In this document: piece by piece, positions 33,517 to 41,861 of the stretch | How the letters are laid out: the number at the start of each line of letters is the position of its first letter | Numbering within the stretch: position 1 is the stretch's first letter | Source of the DNA: Amycolatopsis sp. CA-230715 | GTDB lineage: Bacteria; Actinomycetota; Actinomycetes; Mycobacteriales; Pseudonocardiaceae | DNA: 64,000 bases | Assembly (NCBI RefSeq): GCF_018736145.1 | Contig: NZ_CP059997.1 | Location: forward strand, 1,611,501-1,675,500 | Direction of reading: 5' to 3' | Program-made: the position numbers and the translations under genes | Notes under the pieces: generated by a model | What the model was told of the DNA's origin: nothing | Seen by the model: the letters and a program-made list of their open reading frames with translations, nothing else | Databases searched by the model: none

Positions 33517-34037
33517 CAGCGCACCACCTTCGCCAGCTCGTCGAGCCGCGCCGCGGTGAGCTCCAGCCACCGCAGGTCCGCCTCGAGGTGGAACAGCGCG
33601 TGATCGCAGATCAGCTGGTCGGCGAGGTCACCGTTGATCTTGCGCTTGGTCAGCTCGCGCATCACCTTGAGGTGCTCCGAGCGCTGCGCGTCGAGCACCG
33701 CGTTCGCGCTGCGCCCGGACAGCAGCGCCAGCACGACCTTCGTGTAGAGCGTGTTCTGCAGGTACGGCTCCGGGCTCTCCGGCGTACCGAGCCACGTCTC
33801 GACGTCGGTGACGCCGGAGTCGGTGATCGTGTAGCGCTTGCGCTCCGGCCCGTCGCCGCTCTCCACCCCCGCCACTTCGACCATCCCGTTGCGCAGCAGG
33901 CGCGACAGGGTCGAGTAGACCTGGCCGTAGGCGAGCGGGCGGTCCTGCCCGAACTGTTCGTCATAGGCCCGCTTGAGGTCGTAGCCGTGGCGCGGGCCCG
34001 GCTCGAGCAACGCGAGCAAAGTGTGTGAAACCGACAT
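33516..34037 (-). CDS. PadR family transcriptional regulator
   Basis: This 173-residue regulator has the N-terminal PadR winged helix (LLALLEPGPRHGYDLKRAYDEQF, then LAYGQVYSTLSRLLRNGMVEV and RKRYTITDSG) and a C-terminal dimerisation helix pair (Vir_act_alpha_C-like). It is the first gene of a PadR-ATPase-permease operon and probably represses it. A TATAC-type inverted repeat lies 56 bp upstream of the start, the expected autoregulatory site. Such systems often respond to antibiotics or phenolics, but the inducer is unknown here. Confidence 0.92.
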   Translation of the reverse strand: MSVSHTLLALLEPGPRHGYDLKRAYDEQFGQDRPLAYGQVYSTLSRLLRNGMVEVAGVESGDGPERKRYTITDSGVTDVETWLGTPESPEPYLQNTLYTKVVLALLSGRSANAVLDAQRSEHLKVMRELTKRKINGDLADQLICDHALFHLEADLRWLELTAARLDELAKVVR

Positions 34038-34092
34038 CTCCCTGTTCCCTCCTTGACCCCGGCATCCGGGGGTGAACAGGACTATACACGAG

Positions 34093-34115
34093 GCGTATAC
34101 CCCCGGTGTATACGC
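34093..34115. promoter_or_regulatory. PadR operator candidate
   Basis: GCGTATAC and GTATACGC form a perfect inverted repeat around a 7-nt spacer, and a further half-site (CTATACACG) lies at 34083-34091. PadR-family repressors commonly bind TATAC-type repeats. Its place upstream of the PadR-ABC operon makes autoregulation likely. Confidence 0.65.
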
Positions 34116-34155
34116 GGGCAGAATACGGCGTTTCCCCAGTTCAGAGCGAGATGCG

Positions 34156-35514
34156 CTAGACCCGGCCGAGCCGGGTGAGCAACACGGCCGAAGGCACCGG
34201 ATGAGCGCCCGCGTGCCGCGTGGAATCGGCGACCGCGCGGTCCGTGGTGGCCACGATCAGCGGCCGCCCGCCCGGTTCCGCAGCGACCAGTGAGCGGATC
34301 ACGTCGTCGGCGAGCACGCCGGGATCGGAGAACAGCACGCGCACGCCACGGGGCGCCGCGGCGGGCACCGAGAGCACGCCAGCGCCGTCGAACACCACCG
34401 TCACCTCGACGCCGGTGCGCGCCGCGAGCGAACCGAGCTGGCCGACCAGCCGATCGCGCTGATCCGCCAGCGACAGCTCGGGGTACCCGGTCTTCGTCAC
34501 GTTGTAGCCGTCCACAATCACGTGCGCGTTCGGCAGCGAAAGCAACCTGTCGAGCGCGGAGCCGTCGCGCACCCTGGCGCCGTCACCGCCGCCCGCGCTG
34601 GCGCCGCGCACGCTGTCCGCGGGCCGGCGCGCGCTGCTCCCGCCCAGCGACAGCTCCCGGCGCAACCCGGAGGCCGCGCCCTCGATCGTCTGCACGAGCA
34701 TGCCCAGGCGCACCTCGTCGGCTTCCCGCGCTTCGCGCGCGGCCTGACGGGCGTTGTCCGCCTCGGTGACCGCGCGGTCCGCCCTGGCCCGCTCGGTCGC
34801 CACGCGCTGGCGTTCCCGTTCCAGCTGCGCCGTGAGCGACTTGATCTCGGCGTCGCGCTGGTCACCGCCCGCGGCGGCGAGGGCGCGCGCCTCGGCGGCC
34901 GCGTCCTTGGCCTGGCGAAGGACCACGCCCTGTTCGCGCAGCCTGCCGCGAAGCTTCTCCAGCTCCGCTTCACGCTCGCTACGGGCCTCCTCGACGGCTT
35001 CGAGTGCCTGCGAAAGCTCGAGGCGCAGCCGTTCGACCTCGCCTTCGAGCCGCTGCGCCTTGGTCAGCGCCTGGTCGCGTTCCGCCCGCAGAGTGCTCTC
35101 CTCGGCGTTCTTCGCGACCAGCCGCACCCGGGAACTCGCGTCCGACTCCCCCAGCAGCACCGCGGCCGCCGCGGCGGCGACCGAATCGGACGCGTTCGGG
35201 TCGAGCGCGTCCTGGCGGCGCTCGCGCAGCCACTCCAGCACCGCTGTCCGGAAGGCGGCGGAGTCGCGCAACGCGGCCAGCAGCGCGGGCGCGCCCAGCT
35301 TCGCGCGCTTGGCTGGCGCGAACTTGGCCACCGGGCGCACCGTCTGCGGGATGTCCACTTTGGATAACGTGCCGAGCGCGCCGGCGGCGAGCTCGGCCAG
35401 CCTCGCCCGCACGGCGTCCGGCAGCGCACCCCAGTCGAGCTGCTCGCGGGCAGCTTCCGCGGAAGGCGCCTCGGTTTCGTCCTTGGCGCCCCCGTGCTGG
35501 GGAGACGGTTGCAT
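34156..35514 (-). CDS. Coiled-coil protein with C-terminal NYN (YacP-like) domain
   Basis: This 452-residue protein has an N-terminal helical region, a long central coiled coil (about 135-275, dense in Glu, Arg and Ala heptads) and a C-terminal NYN/PIN-like nuclease domain. That domain shows VIVDGYNVTKTGYPELSLADQRDRL in pieces, VVFDGAG, VLFSDPGVLADDVI and IVATTDRAVAD, giving the acidic residues expected for metal-dependent RNA cleavage. Rae1/YacP-like proteins act on ribosome-associated mRNA; whether this one does is unknown. It is divergent from the exonuclease gene at 35622. Confidence 0.8.
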   Translation of the reverse strand: MQPSPQHGGAKDETEAPSAEAAREQLDWGALPDAVRARLAELAAGALGTLSKVDIPQTVRPVAKFAPAKRAKLGAPALLAALRDSAAFRTAVLEWLRERRQDALDPNASDSVAAAAAAVLLGESDASSRVRLVAKNAEESTLRAERDQALTKAQRLEGEVERLRLELSQALEAVEEARSEREAELEKLRGRLREQGVVLRQAKDAAAEARALAAAGGDQRDAEIKSLTAQLERERQRVATERARADRAVTEADNARQAAREAREADEVRLGMLVQTIEGAASGLRRELSLGGSSARRPADSVRGASAGGGDGARVRDGSALDRLLSLPNAHVIVDGYNVTKTGYPELSLADQRDRLVGQLGSLAARTGVEVTVVFDGAGVLSVPAAAPRGVRVLFSDPGVLADDVIRSLVAAEPGGRPLIVATTDRAVADSTRHAGAHPVPSAVLLTRLGRV

Positions 35515-35621
35515 CTGTCCAGGGTAGGCCCCCGGCGGCGGCGCCGCGTCGCGGACAGGCCGGAGGTGGCGGCGCGCCAGCGCGCCGAAACTGTCGGTGC
35601 CCGTCCCTACTGTCGCGGATC

Positions 35622-37343
35622 ATGGACGTCGGACGCCGGTTCACCGATCTCCAGCTCACCTTCGACGAGCTGGGCACGCCGTTGCGGGAGACCACCTTCG
35701 TGGTGTTCGACCTGGAAACCACCGGCACCAAACCCGGTCCCGACGGGATCACCGAGATCGGTGCCGTGAAGGTCCGCGGCGGTCAGGTGCTCGGCGAGTT
35801 CGGCACCTTCGTGAACCCGGGAATGCCGATCCCGCCGCAGATCGTCTCACTCACCGGGATCACCACCGCGATGGTGCACGACGCGCCGCGCATCGAACGC
35901 GTGCTCCCCGCGTTCCTCGAGTTCATCGGCGGCGCCGTGCTCGTCGCCCACAACGCCGGGTTCGACACCGGGTTCATGCGGGCAGCCTGCGCCGCGCACG
36001 GCTACGCGTGGCCGAAGGCCGCCGTGGTGTGCACGGTGCGGCTGGCCAGGCGCGTCATCCCGCGCGAAGAGACCCCGAGCTACCGGCTCTCCGCGCTCGC
36101 CCACCTCTTCGGCGCCTCGACCACGCCGAACCACCGCGCGCTCGCCGACGCCCGCGCCACCGTCGACGTGCTGCACGGGCTGCTCGGACGCGTCGGCAAC
36201 CTCGGCGTGCACTCACTCGAGGAACTGCTGGACTACCTGCCCGAGATCACCCCAGCCCAGCGCCGCAAGCGCGGCCTCGCCGCCGACCTCCCGGAACGGC
36301 CCGGCGTCTACCTGTTCCGCGGCCCCGGCGAAGAAGTGCTCTACGTCGGCACCGCGGGCAACCTGCGGCGGCGCGTCCGCCAGTACTTCACCGGCTCCGA
36401 GACCCGCGGCCGGATCAGGGAGATGGTCGCGCTCGCGGTCCGCGTCGACTCCGTCGAATGCGCCCACTCGCTCGAAGCCGAGGTCCGCGAGCTGCGGCTG
36501 CTCGCGGCGCACCGGCCCGCCTACAACCGGCGGTCCAAGAACCCGCGCAACGCGTGGTGGGTCGTCCTCACCGACGAGGCCTTCCCGCGGCTGTCCGTGG
36601 TCAGGGTCGCCCGCGACGGCGCGCTCGGCCCGTTCCGCACCCAGGCCGGTGCGAAGACCGGAGCGGACGTGCTGGCCGGTGCCACCGGGCTGCGCACCTG
36701 CACCCAGCGGATCCCGGCGAACGCGGCCTCCGGCACCCCGTGCGTCCTCGCCGAACTCGGCCGCTGCGGCGCGCCGTGCGCGGGGAAGCAGAGCGTGCCC
36801 GAGTACGCGCCCGCCGTCGAATCCGTCGAAGAGCTCATCGGCGGCGTCGGGAACGAGGCGCTGCACAACGCGATCCGCCAGATCGACGAACTCGCCGCCG
36901 CCGAGCACTACGAGCAGGCGGCCCGCCGCCGCGACGAACTGGCAGGCCTCATCCGCTCCGTCGACAGGGCGCACCGGCTGGCCGCGCTCGCCGCCATCCC
37001 CGAACTCGTCGCGGCTTCGCCGGACGGCTCCGGCGGCTGGGAGTTCGCGGTGATCCGCTACGGCAGGCTCGCCTCCGCAGGCGTCGCCCGGCGCGGCGTA
37101 CCGCCGATGCCGATCGTCGACCAGCTCGTCGCCGCGGCCGAGACCGTCATCCCCGGCACCGACCCGCTGCGCGGCGCCACGAGCGAAGAGGTCGGCGTGC
37201 TGCTGCGCTGGCTCGGACGGCAGGGGGTCCGGCTCGTGAAGACCGCCGTGCCGTGGGCCGAACCCGCCCGCGGCGCCGCCCGGTGGCGCTCCTGGGTCGA
37301 CCTCGCCGGACACGCGCGCGAGCTCGAGTACGCCGCAAACTGA
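35622..37343 (+). CDS. DEDDh exonuclease fused to a GIY-YIG (UvrC-like) domain
   Basis: This 573-residue fusion has an N-terminal DnaQ-like 3'-5' exonuclease (about 20-190): VVFDLETTGTKPG holds the first Asp and Glu, HNAGFDTGFM the next Asp, and NHRALADARATVD the His and last Asp. A GIY-YIG nuclease domain follows (about 220-300, RPGVYLFRGPGEEVLYVGTAGNLRRRVRQYF), then a UvrC-like Cys-containing linker and a UvrB-contact-like helix. The architecture equals M. tuberculosis Rv2191, thought to act in DNA repair. The ATG at 35622 begins MDVGRRFTD; longer frames run into the divergent NYN gene. Confidence 0.9.
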   Translation: MDVGRRFTDLQLTFDELGTPLRETTFVVFDLETTGTKPGPDGITEIGAVKVRGGQVLGEFGTFVNPGMPIPPQIVSLTGITTAMVHDAPRIERVLPAFLEFIGGAVLVAHNAGFDTGFMRAACAAHGYAWPKAAVVCTVRLARRVIPREETPSYRLSALAHLFGASTTPNHRALADARATVDVLHGLLGRVGNLGVHSLEELLDYLPEITPAQRRKRGLAADLPERPGVYLFRGPGEEVLYVGTAGNLRRRVRQYFTGSETRGRIREMVALAVRVDSVECAHSLEAEVRELRLLAAHRPAYNRRSKNPRNAWWVVLTDEAFPRLSVVRVARDGALGPFRTQAGAKTGADVLAGATGLRTCTQRIPANAASGTPCVLAELGRCGAPCAGKQSVPEYAPAVESVEELIGGVGNEALHNAIRQIDELAAAEHYEQAARRRDELAGLIRSVDRAHRLAALAAIPELVAASPDGSGGWEFAVIRYGRLASAGVARRGVPPMPIVDQLVAAAETVIPGTDPLRGATSEEVGVLLRWLGRQGVRLVKTAVPWAEPARGAARWRSWVDLAGHARELEYAAN

Positions 37344-37401
37344 GCCGGAGGCGGCGGGCTACCATCGCCTCACCAGCACCCCGACGCCCAAGGAGACCCG
37401 A

Positions 37402-37677
37402 GTGATCACCGCGATCGTGCTGATCCACGTCAAGGCGGAAAACATCCCGGAAGCCGCGCAGACGATCGCCGACATCGAGGGCGTTTCCGAGGTCTACTCC
37501 TGCGCGGGCGACGTCGACCTCGTCGCCATCGTGCGCGTGGCGGGCCACGAAGACCTCGCCGACCTCATCCCCGCCAAGATCGGCAAGGTCCCCGGCGTCC
37601 TCGACACCGACACCCACATCGCGTTCCGTTCGTACGCCCGCGCCGCCACCGAAAGCGCCTTCTCCGTCGGAGACTGA
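37402..37677 (+). CDS. Stand-alone RAM (AsnC/Lrp ligand-binding) domain protein
   Basis: This 91-residue protein is the effector-binding RAM domain of Lrp/AsnC regulators without a DNA-binding part. It starts MITAIVLIHVKAENIPEAAQ and includes VSEVYSCAGDVDLVAIVRV, both typical. Such proteins form octameric rings that bind amino acids and may modulate full-length Lrp proteins. The GTG start follows AAGGAGA. It lies 58 nt after the exonuclease gene, in the same direction. Confidence 0.88.
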   Translation: MITAIVLIHVKAENIPEAAQTIADIEGVSEVYSCAGDVDLVAIVRVAGHEDLADLIPAKIGKVPGVLDTDTHIAFRSYARAATESAFSVGD

Positions 37678-37686
37678 ACTGTTTAT

Positions 37687-37733
37687 CGCGTGTGCTGAAT
37701 TCGCGCCGCCAGGGCGCGAATTCAGCACACGCG
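37687..37733. terminator. Hairpin with a perfect 21-bp stem
   Basis: The left arm runs from 37687 to 37707 (starts CGCGTGTGCTG, ends TCGCGCC), the loop is GCCAG, and the right arm (37713-37733) is its exact complement. It starts 9 nt after the RAM-domain gene. It lacks a T-tract, so it is either a strong intrinsic terminator of the actinobacterial type or a mobile palindromic repeat. Confidence 0.6.
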
Positions 37734-38029
37734 TTCCGTTGCGTTGTCGGGGCGCCCTGCCGTCACGAATTCAGGGGGCCTTGGCGGCCCTGCACGCGAC
37801 TGCACGCTCCCGGCGCGCGGGGCGCACCGGATCGCCGTGGTGGCTGGGTTTTGCATAGCCGGGCCTTCGGCCCGGACCTCGCGACACTCGGATGTGTAGG
37901 CGGGCGAGCGTATTTCGGTAGGCGCGCGGAGTGGGGTCGGGCGGGGTGGTCGAAGTCTCCGAAGGTGACCTTCGGGTAGCTGGCGCCGCGAACCTGCGGC
38001 CTCGCGTTCGCCGGTGCGGTGGGCGATTG

Positions 38030-38098
38030 CCCTGAAGGCCACCTTGAGGGCATTCAGTGCCGTGTTCAGTATCAGTGCCGTGAAGGTGGCCTTCAGGG
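38030..38098. repeat. Intact GAAGG-type palindromic element
   Basis: CCCTGAAGGCCACCTT (38030-38045) and its exact complement AAGGTGGCCTTCAGGG (38083-38098) flank a 37-nt core containing TGCCGTGTTCAGTATCAG. The same core motif lies beside the IS481 element at 6354-6371, so this is probably the uninterrupted form of that element. Confidence 0.75.
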
Positions 38099-38125
38099 GG
38101 TTAAAAGGGCGCTACATAAGAGAAA

Positions 38126-38159
38126 GCGGCCCCGGTTCCGTGATGAGAACCGGGGCCGC
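38126..38159 (-). terminator. Terminator of the ctaE-qcrCAB operon
   Basis: GCGGCCCCGGTTC pairs with GAACCGGGGCCGC over an 8-nt loop, and on the minus strand the stem is followed by a T-rich run (TTTCTCTT). It lies 14 nt past the qcrB stop, as expected for an intrinsic terminator. Confidence 0.8.
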
Positions 38160-38172
38160 GTTTCGTGCTACG

Positions 38173-39864
38173 TCAGTGCTTCGAGCTGGCGCCGGACTCC
38201 GGCGCGATCTCGGCGGGCGCTTCGTCAGCCTGCGGGCTGTGCCCGTTCGAGCTGTGCCCGTTGGAACCGTGGCCGTTGGCGTGTGCCCTGGCCAGCGCGG
38301 CGGTTTCCTCCACCGGGTCCGGCCGGAGCAGCGAGCCCGCCACCGGCTGGCCCGCCGTGCCCAGCTTGTTCATCTTCTTCGGCACCGGCGCGCCCTGGTA
38401 CTCCAGCGGGATCGCGTGGCCGTGGTCGTCCGTGCCGCCGAGCGGCTGGTGGATTTCGATGAACTCACCGTGCGGGAGCCGCTTGATGATGCCGGTTTCC
38501 ACGCCGTGCTCCAGCACCTCGCGGTCCGCCCGCTGCAGGCCGAGGCAGATCCGGTAGGTGATGAAGTACGCCAGCGGCGGCACGATCAGGATCCCGATGC
38601 GGCCGGCCCAGGTGGTCGCGTTCAGCGAGATGTCGAACCGGTCCGCGATGATGTCGTTGAACCCGGACAGCTCGATCACCATGAAGAACCCGAGCGCCAT
38701 CGCGCCGAGGCTCGTCCGCACCGGCACGTCGCGCGGGCGCTGCAGCAGGTTGTGGTGCGCGGTGTCGCCGGAGAGCTTGCGCTCCAGCCACGGGTACACC
38801 AGCAGCAGCGTGATCAGGATCGGCATGCCGATCGCACCGGCGAAGAACACCGCCGGGATCGTGTAGTTGCCGAGGTAGACCTCCCACGCCGGGAAGATTC
38901 GCAGCATGCCGTCGGCCCAGGCCATGTACCAGTCCGGCTGCGAACCGGCCGACACCTGCGAAGGGTTGTACGGCCCGATGTTCCAGATCGGGTTGATCTG
39001 GAACAACCCCGACATCAGCGCGATGACACCGGTGACGACGGCGAAGAACGCCCCGCCCTTGAGCGCGAACACCGGCATGATCCGGACGCCGACGACGTTG
39101 GTCTCCTTGCGCCGCACCCCGGGGAACTGGGTGTGCTTCTGGTACCAGACCAGCGCGAGGTGCACCGCGATCAGCCCGAGCATGATGCCGGGCAGCAGCA
39201 GGATGTGGATCGTGTACAGCCTGGGGATGATCTCGGTGCCGGGGAACTCCCCGCCGAACAGCGCCCAGTGCAGCCAGGTCCCGATCACCGGCACCGAGAG
39301 CACGATGCCGGACAGCGTCGCGCGGATACCGGTACCCGAGAGCAGGTCGTCCGGCAGCGAGTAGCCGAAGAAGCCCTCGAACATGCCCAGGATCAGCAGC
39401 AGCGCGCCGATCACCCAGTTCGCCTCGCGCGGCCTGCGGAACGCTCCGGTGAAGAAGATCCGGAACATGTGCACCATCATCGACGCCACGAACAGCAGCG
39501 CCGCCCAGTGGTGCACCTGGCGCACGAACAGCCCGCCGCGCACGTCGAACGAGATGTCCAGGGTGCTGGCGAACGCCCTGGTCATCTCCTGGCCCTGCAG
39601 GTTCCGGAAGCTGCCGTGGTAGACGACCTCCTGCATGGAGGGGTCGAAGAACAGCGTCAGGTAGACACCCGAGAGCAGCACCACGATGAAGCTGTAGAGC
39701 GCGATCTCGCCGAGCAGGAACGACCAGTGGCTCGGGAACACCTTGTTGAGCTGGTGGCGAATGCCCTTCGCCAGGTGGTACCGGTCGTCGGCCCACTGCG
39801 CGGCGGCACCCGCCGCCTGCTCCGCCGGGTTGGTGCCCTTGGTCGGCGTGGTGAGTGAACTCAT
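38173..39864 (-). CDS. qcrB: Cytochrome bcc reductase subunit B
   Basis: This 563-residue membrane protein is the cytochrome b of the actinobacterial bcc complex, which oxidises menaquinol and passes electrons to cytochrome c. Haem-ligand histidines are in VRQVHHWAALLFVASMMVHMFR and LYTIHILLLPGIMLGLIAVHLALVW, cut here by other residues; GPYNPSQVSAGSQPDWYMAW in the Qo region contains the PDWY motif. About nine membrane helices are expected. The C-terminal 60 residues form a polar tail with NGHGSNGHSSNGHS repeats. The ATG overlaps the qcrA stop (ATGA). Confidence 0.97.
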   Translation of the reverse strand: MSSLTTPTKGTNPAEQAAGAAAQWADDRYHLAKGIRHQLNKVFPSHWSFLLGEIALYSFIVVLLSGVYLTLFFDPSMQEVVYHGSFRNLQGQEMTRAFASTLDISFDVRGGLFVRQVHHWAALLFVASMMVHMFRIFFTGAFRRPREANWVIGALLLILGMFEGFFGYSLPDDLLSGTGIRATLSGIVLSVPVIGTWLHWALFGGEFPGTEIIPRLYTIHILLLPGIMLGLIAVHLALVWYQKHTQFPGVRRKETNVVGVRIMPVFALKGGAFFAVVTGVIALMSGLFQINPIWNIGPYNPSQVSAGSQPDWYMAWADGMLRIFPAWEVYLGNYTIPAVFFAGAIGMPILITLLLVYPWLERKLSGDTAHHNLLQRPRDVPVRTSLGAMALGFFMVIELSGFNDIIADRFDISLNATTWAGRIGILIVPPLAYFITYRICLGLQRADREVLEHGVETGIIKRLPHGEFIEIHQPLGGTDDHGHAIPLEYQGAPVPKKMNKLGTAGQPVAGSLLRPDPVEETAALARAHANGHGSNGHSSNGHSPQADEAPAEIAPESGASSKH

Positions 39865-40994
39865 GACTTACGCTCCCAAAAGGCCGGTCCAACGGCCTCG
39901 ATGAAGTCGCCTCGCGCGATCAAGTATCCCTTGTCGTCAACCGTGATGGGAAGCTGGGCGAGCGCGCGGGTGGCCGGGCCGAAGATCGGCTTGCCGTAGT
40001 GGAGCGCGTCGAACTGCGACTGGTGGCACGGGCAGAGGATGCGGTTGGTGCGCTGCTCGTACAACGAGGTCGGGCAGCCGACGTGGCTGCAGATCTTCGT
40101 GTACGCGTAGTAGTCGCCGAAGTTGAAGTCCTCCTGGCCCTTCCGCTTGACGACCCTGGCCGCGTCGGAGGGGCGGAGGCGGATCAGCATCACGGGGTTG
40201 TCGGAGCGGTGCAGTGCCGCCGACAGCGCCTCGTGGTCACCGCGCTCGGACTCGCGGAACGGGAACACCGTCTCCATCCCGCCCGCGTCGAGGTCCTCCG
40301 CGCGGACCAGCACGACCTCTTCGGGGCGGCCGGTGTTCCGTCGCATGTAGACGACCTCACCGGGGTGCTGCGGCTGCCAGCCGGTGTGCCACAGCGAATC
40401 CTTGTTCTCGGTGTTCTTCCACGGGTCCTTGATGAAGGACGCGACCGGCAGCGCCGCGGCGGCGAGCCCGATCCCGGCGGCGCCGAGTCCGGCCGACCGC
40501 TTGATCAGCGAGCGGCGGGCGATCGTGCTGCGGGTGCCCGCGTCGGCGAGCTGGGCGACGATGGTGGCCTTGTCGACCTCCTTGGAGCCGCCGTCACCGC
40601 GCTCCTGCACCGCGAGCTCGTGCGGGATGAACTTCTTGGTGTACAGCAGGATTCCGATGCCAAGGCCCAGTACGGCGAGGCCGAGCGTGATGCCGAGGAA
40701 CGGCGTGTACAGGCTGTACAGGAAATGCCCGTGCTCATTGCCGGGTGCCTCGTACTTCCACGGCCACCAGATGAGCGACACCACGAACAGCAGCCCGGCG
40801 AGGCCGGAGATCGCGAACCACAGCGCGATGAGGCGCTCCGCGCGCTTCTCCGCGCGGGTCCCCTTGACCGGCCACGGGTCCGGGTACTCGACGAGCGTGA
40901 CGCCGTCGAGCTTGGTACCCAGCTCGACGAGCTGGTCCCGGTTCATCTTCGCGAGTTCCGCCTCCGACGGCGGCTTCACTTCCTCGCCACTCAT
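39861..40994 (-). CDS. qcrA: Rieske iron-sulfur subunit of cytochrome bcc complex
   Basis: This 377-residue protein has three N-terminal membrane helices (about 57-78, 93-115 and 160-180), as in actinobacterial QcrA, and a C-terminal Rieske domain. The 2Fe-2S ligands are C302 and H304 (CSHVGC) and C321 and H324 (CPCH), with C307 and C323 forming the usual disulfide. It takes electrons from menaquinol bound at QcrB and passes them to QcrC. The ATG overlaps the qcrC stop and the gene's own stop overlaps the qcrB start, so subunits are made in step. Confidence 0.97.
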   Translation of the reverse strand: MSGEEVKPPSEAELAKMNRDQLVELGTKLDGVTLVEYPDPWPVKGTRAEKRAERLIALWFAISGLAGLLFVVSLIWWPWKYEAPGNEHGHFLYSLYTPFLGITLGLAVLGLGIGILLYTKKFIPHELAVQERGDGGSKEVDKATIVAQLADAGTRSTIARRSLIKRSAGLGAAGIGLAAAALPVASFIKDPWKNTENKDSLWHTGWQPQHPGEVVYMRRNTGRPEEVVLVRAEDLDAGGMETVFPFRESERGDHEALSAALHRSDNPVMLIRLRPSDAARVVKRKGQEDFNFGDYYAYTKICSHVGCPTSLYEQRTNRILCPCHQSQFDALHYGKPIFGPATRALAQLPITVDDKGYLIARGDFIEAVGPAFWERKS

Positions 40995-41809
40995 GCCTTC
41001 GATCCAATCCACAAGGTGACGCCGACCAGTGCGGCGATACCCACCACCCATGCCACGAGGCCTTCGGTGGCGGGGCCGAGCCCGCCGAGCCCGTTGCCGC
41101 CGGGGTTGTTGTTGCCGTCCGACACCGACTTGACGTAGGCGATGATGTCCTTCTTCTCCTCCGGCGAGAGCTGCCGGTCGGAGAACTTCGGCATGTTCTG
41201 CGGGCCGGTGAGCATCGCGTCGTAGATCTGCTCTTCGGTGGCAGGGCCGAGTTCCGGCGCGAACTTCCCGGCGGAGAGCGCACCGCCCTGTCCGGTGAAG
41301 TTGTGGCAGGAAGCGCAGTTGAGGCGGAACAGCTCGCCGCCGCGGGCGGAGTCGGGCCCGCGCAGGGCCTCGCCCTTCTCGGCTGGCCGCTGCGGGCCGC
41401 CGCCGTGCGCCTGGATGTACGCGCTGACCGCGTCGATCTCCTCCGGCGTCAGCTTCGGTGGCTTGCGCGCGACCTGCGCCTCCTGGCGCACCGCGGGCAT
41501 GCGGCCGGACGAGGTCTGGAAGTAGACGGCGGCTTCGCCGATCCCGATCAGGTTCGGGCCGCGGTCCTTGACGCCTTCGAGGTTCGCGCCGTGGCACTCG
41601 ATGCAGGTGTTGTTGTAGACCTGCTCGCCCTGGCGCAGCAGCGCCGGGTCACCCTGCGCCTGCGCGGTCTGCGGCTTCGGGGCGAAGATCCCGTAGGCGG
41701 CACCCGCACCGACGAGGGCGACGAAGAGCGCGAGTGCGCCGGCGATCCGCCTGCGCACCTTCGTCCGGGCGCGGGAGCGGCCCTTCGAAGACTTTTCCGT
41801 GGTGGTCAT
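40991..41809 (-). CDS. qcrC: Dihaem cytochrome c subunit of bcc complex
   Basis: This 272-residue protein carries two c-type haem sites, CIECH (C69, C72, H73) and CASCH (C165, C168, H169). It has an N-terminal membrane anchor (about 22-42) preceded by a basic segment and a second helix at the C-terminus (about 248-268). Actinobacteria lack a soluble cytochrome c here, so this dihaem subunit connects directly to the CuA of oxidase subunit II in a bcc-aa3 supercomplex. It is the second gene of the ctaE-qcrCAB operon. Confidence 0.97.
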   Translation of the reverse strand: MTTTEKSSKGRSRARTKVRRRIAGALALFVALVGAGAAYGIFAPKPQTAQAQGDPALLRQGEQVYNNTCIECHGANLEGVKDRGPNLIGIGEAAVYFQTSSGRMPAVRQEAQVARKPPKLTPEEIDAVSAYIQAHGGGPQRPAEKGEALRGPDSARGGELFRLNCASCHNFTGQGGALSAGKFAPELGPATEEQIYDAMLTGPQNMPKFSDRQLSPEEKKDIIAYVKSVSDGNNNPGGNGLGGLGPATEGLVAWVVGIAALVGVTLWIGSKA

Positions 41810-41861
41810 TCTGCGGCAACCCTTGCTGTCAGTTCGGGACCAGTGGTGGCGGGCTCTGCGG

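Larger units (their letters stand above)
37678..38172. other. 495-bp convergent gap with hairpins and a palindromic element
   Basis: No convincing gene lies between the RAM-domain gene and qcrB, whose 3' ends face each other. The gap holds the long hairpin at 37687-37733, a short UUCG-loop hairpin (CCGGGCC with GGCCCGG, 37859-37875), the GAAGG-type palindrome at 38030-38098 and the qcrB terminator at 38126-38159. An open frame at 37692-37979 starts inside the first hairpin and looks spurious. Confidence 0.6.

Noticed and set aside
37692..37979. 95-residue open frame after the RAM-domain gene
   Set aside because: It begins inside a perfect hairpin, has no ribosome-binding site and no recognisable fold.
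40995..41597. Long N-terminal extension of qcrA
   Set aside because: The frame continues through the qcrC gene, but the extension is Arg-rich shadow; the ATG overlapping the qcrC stop gives the normal QcrA length.
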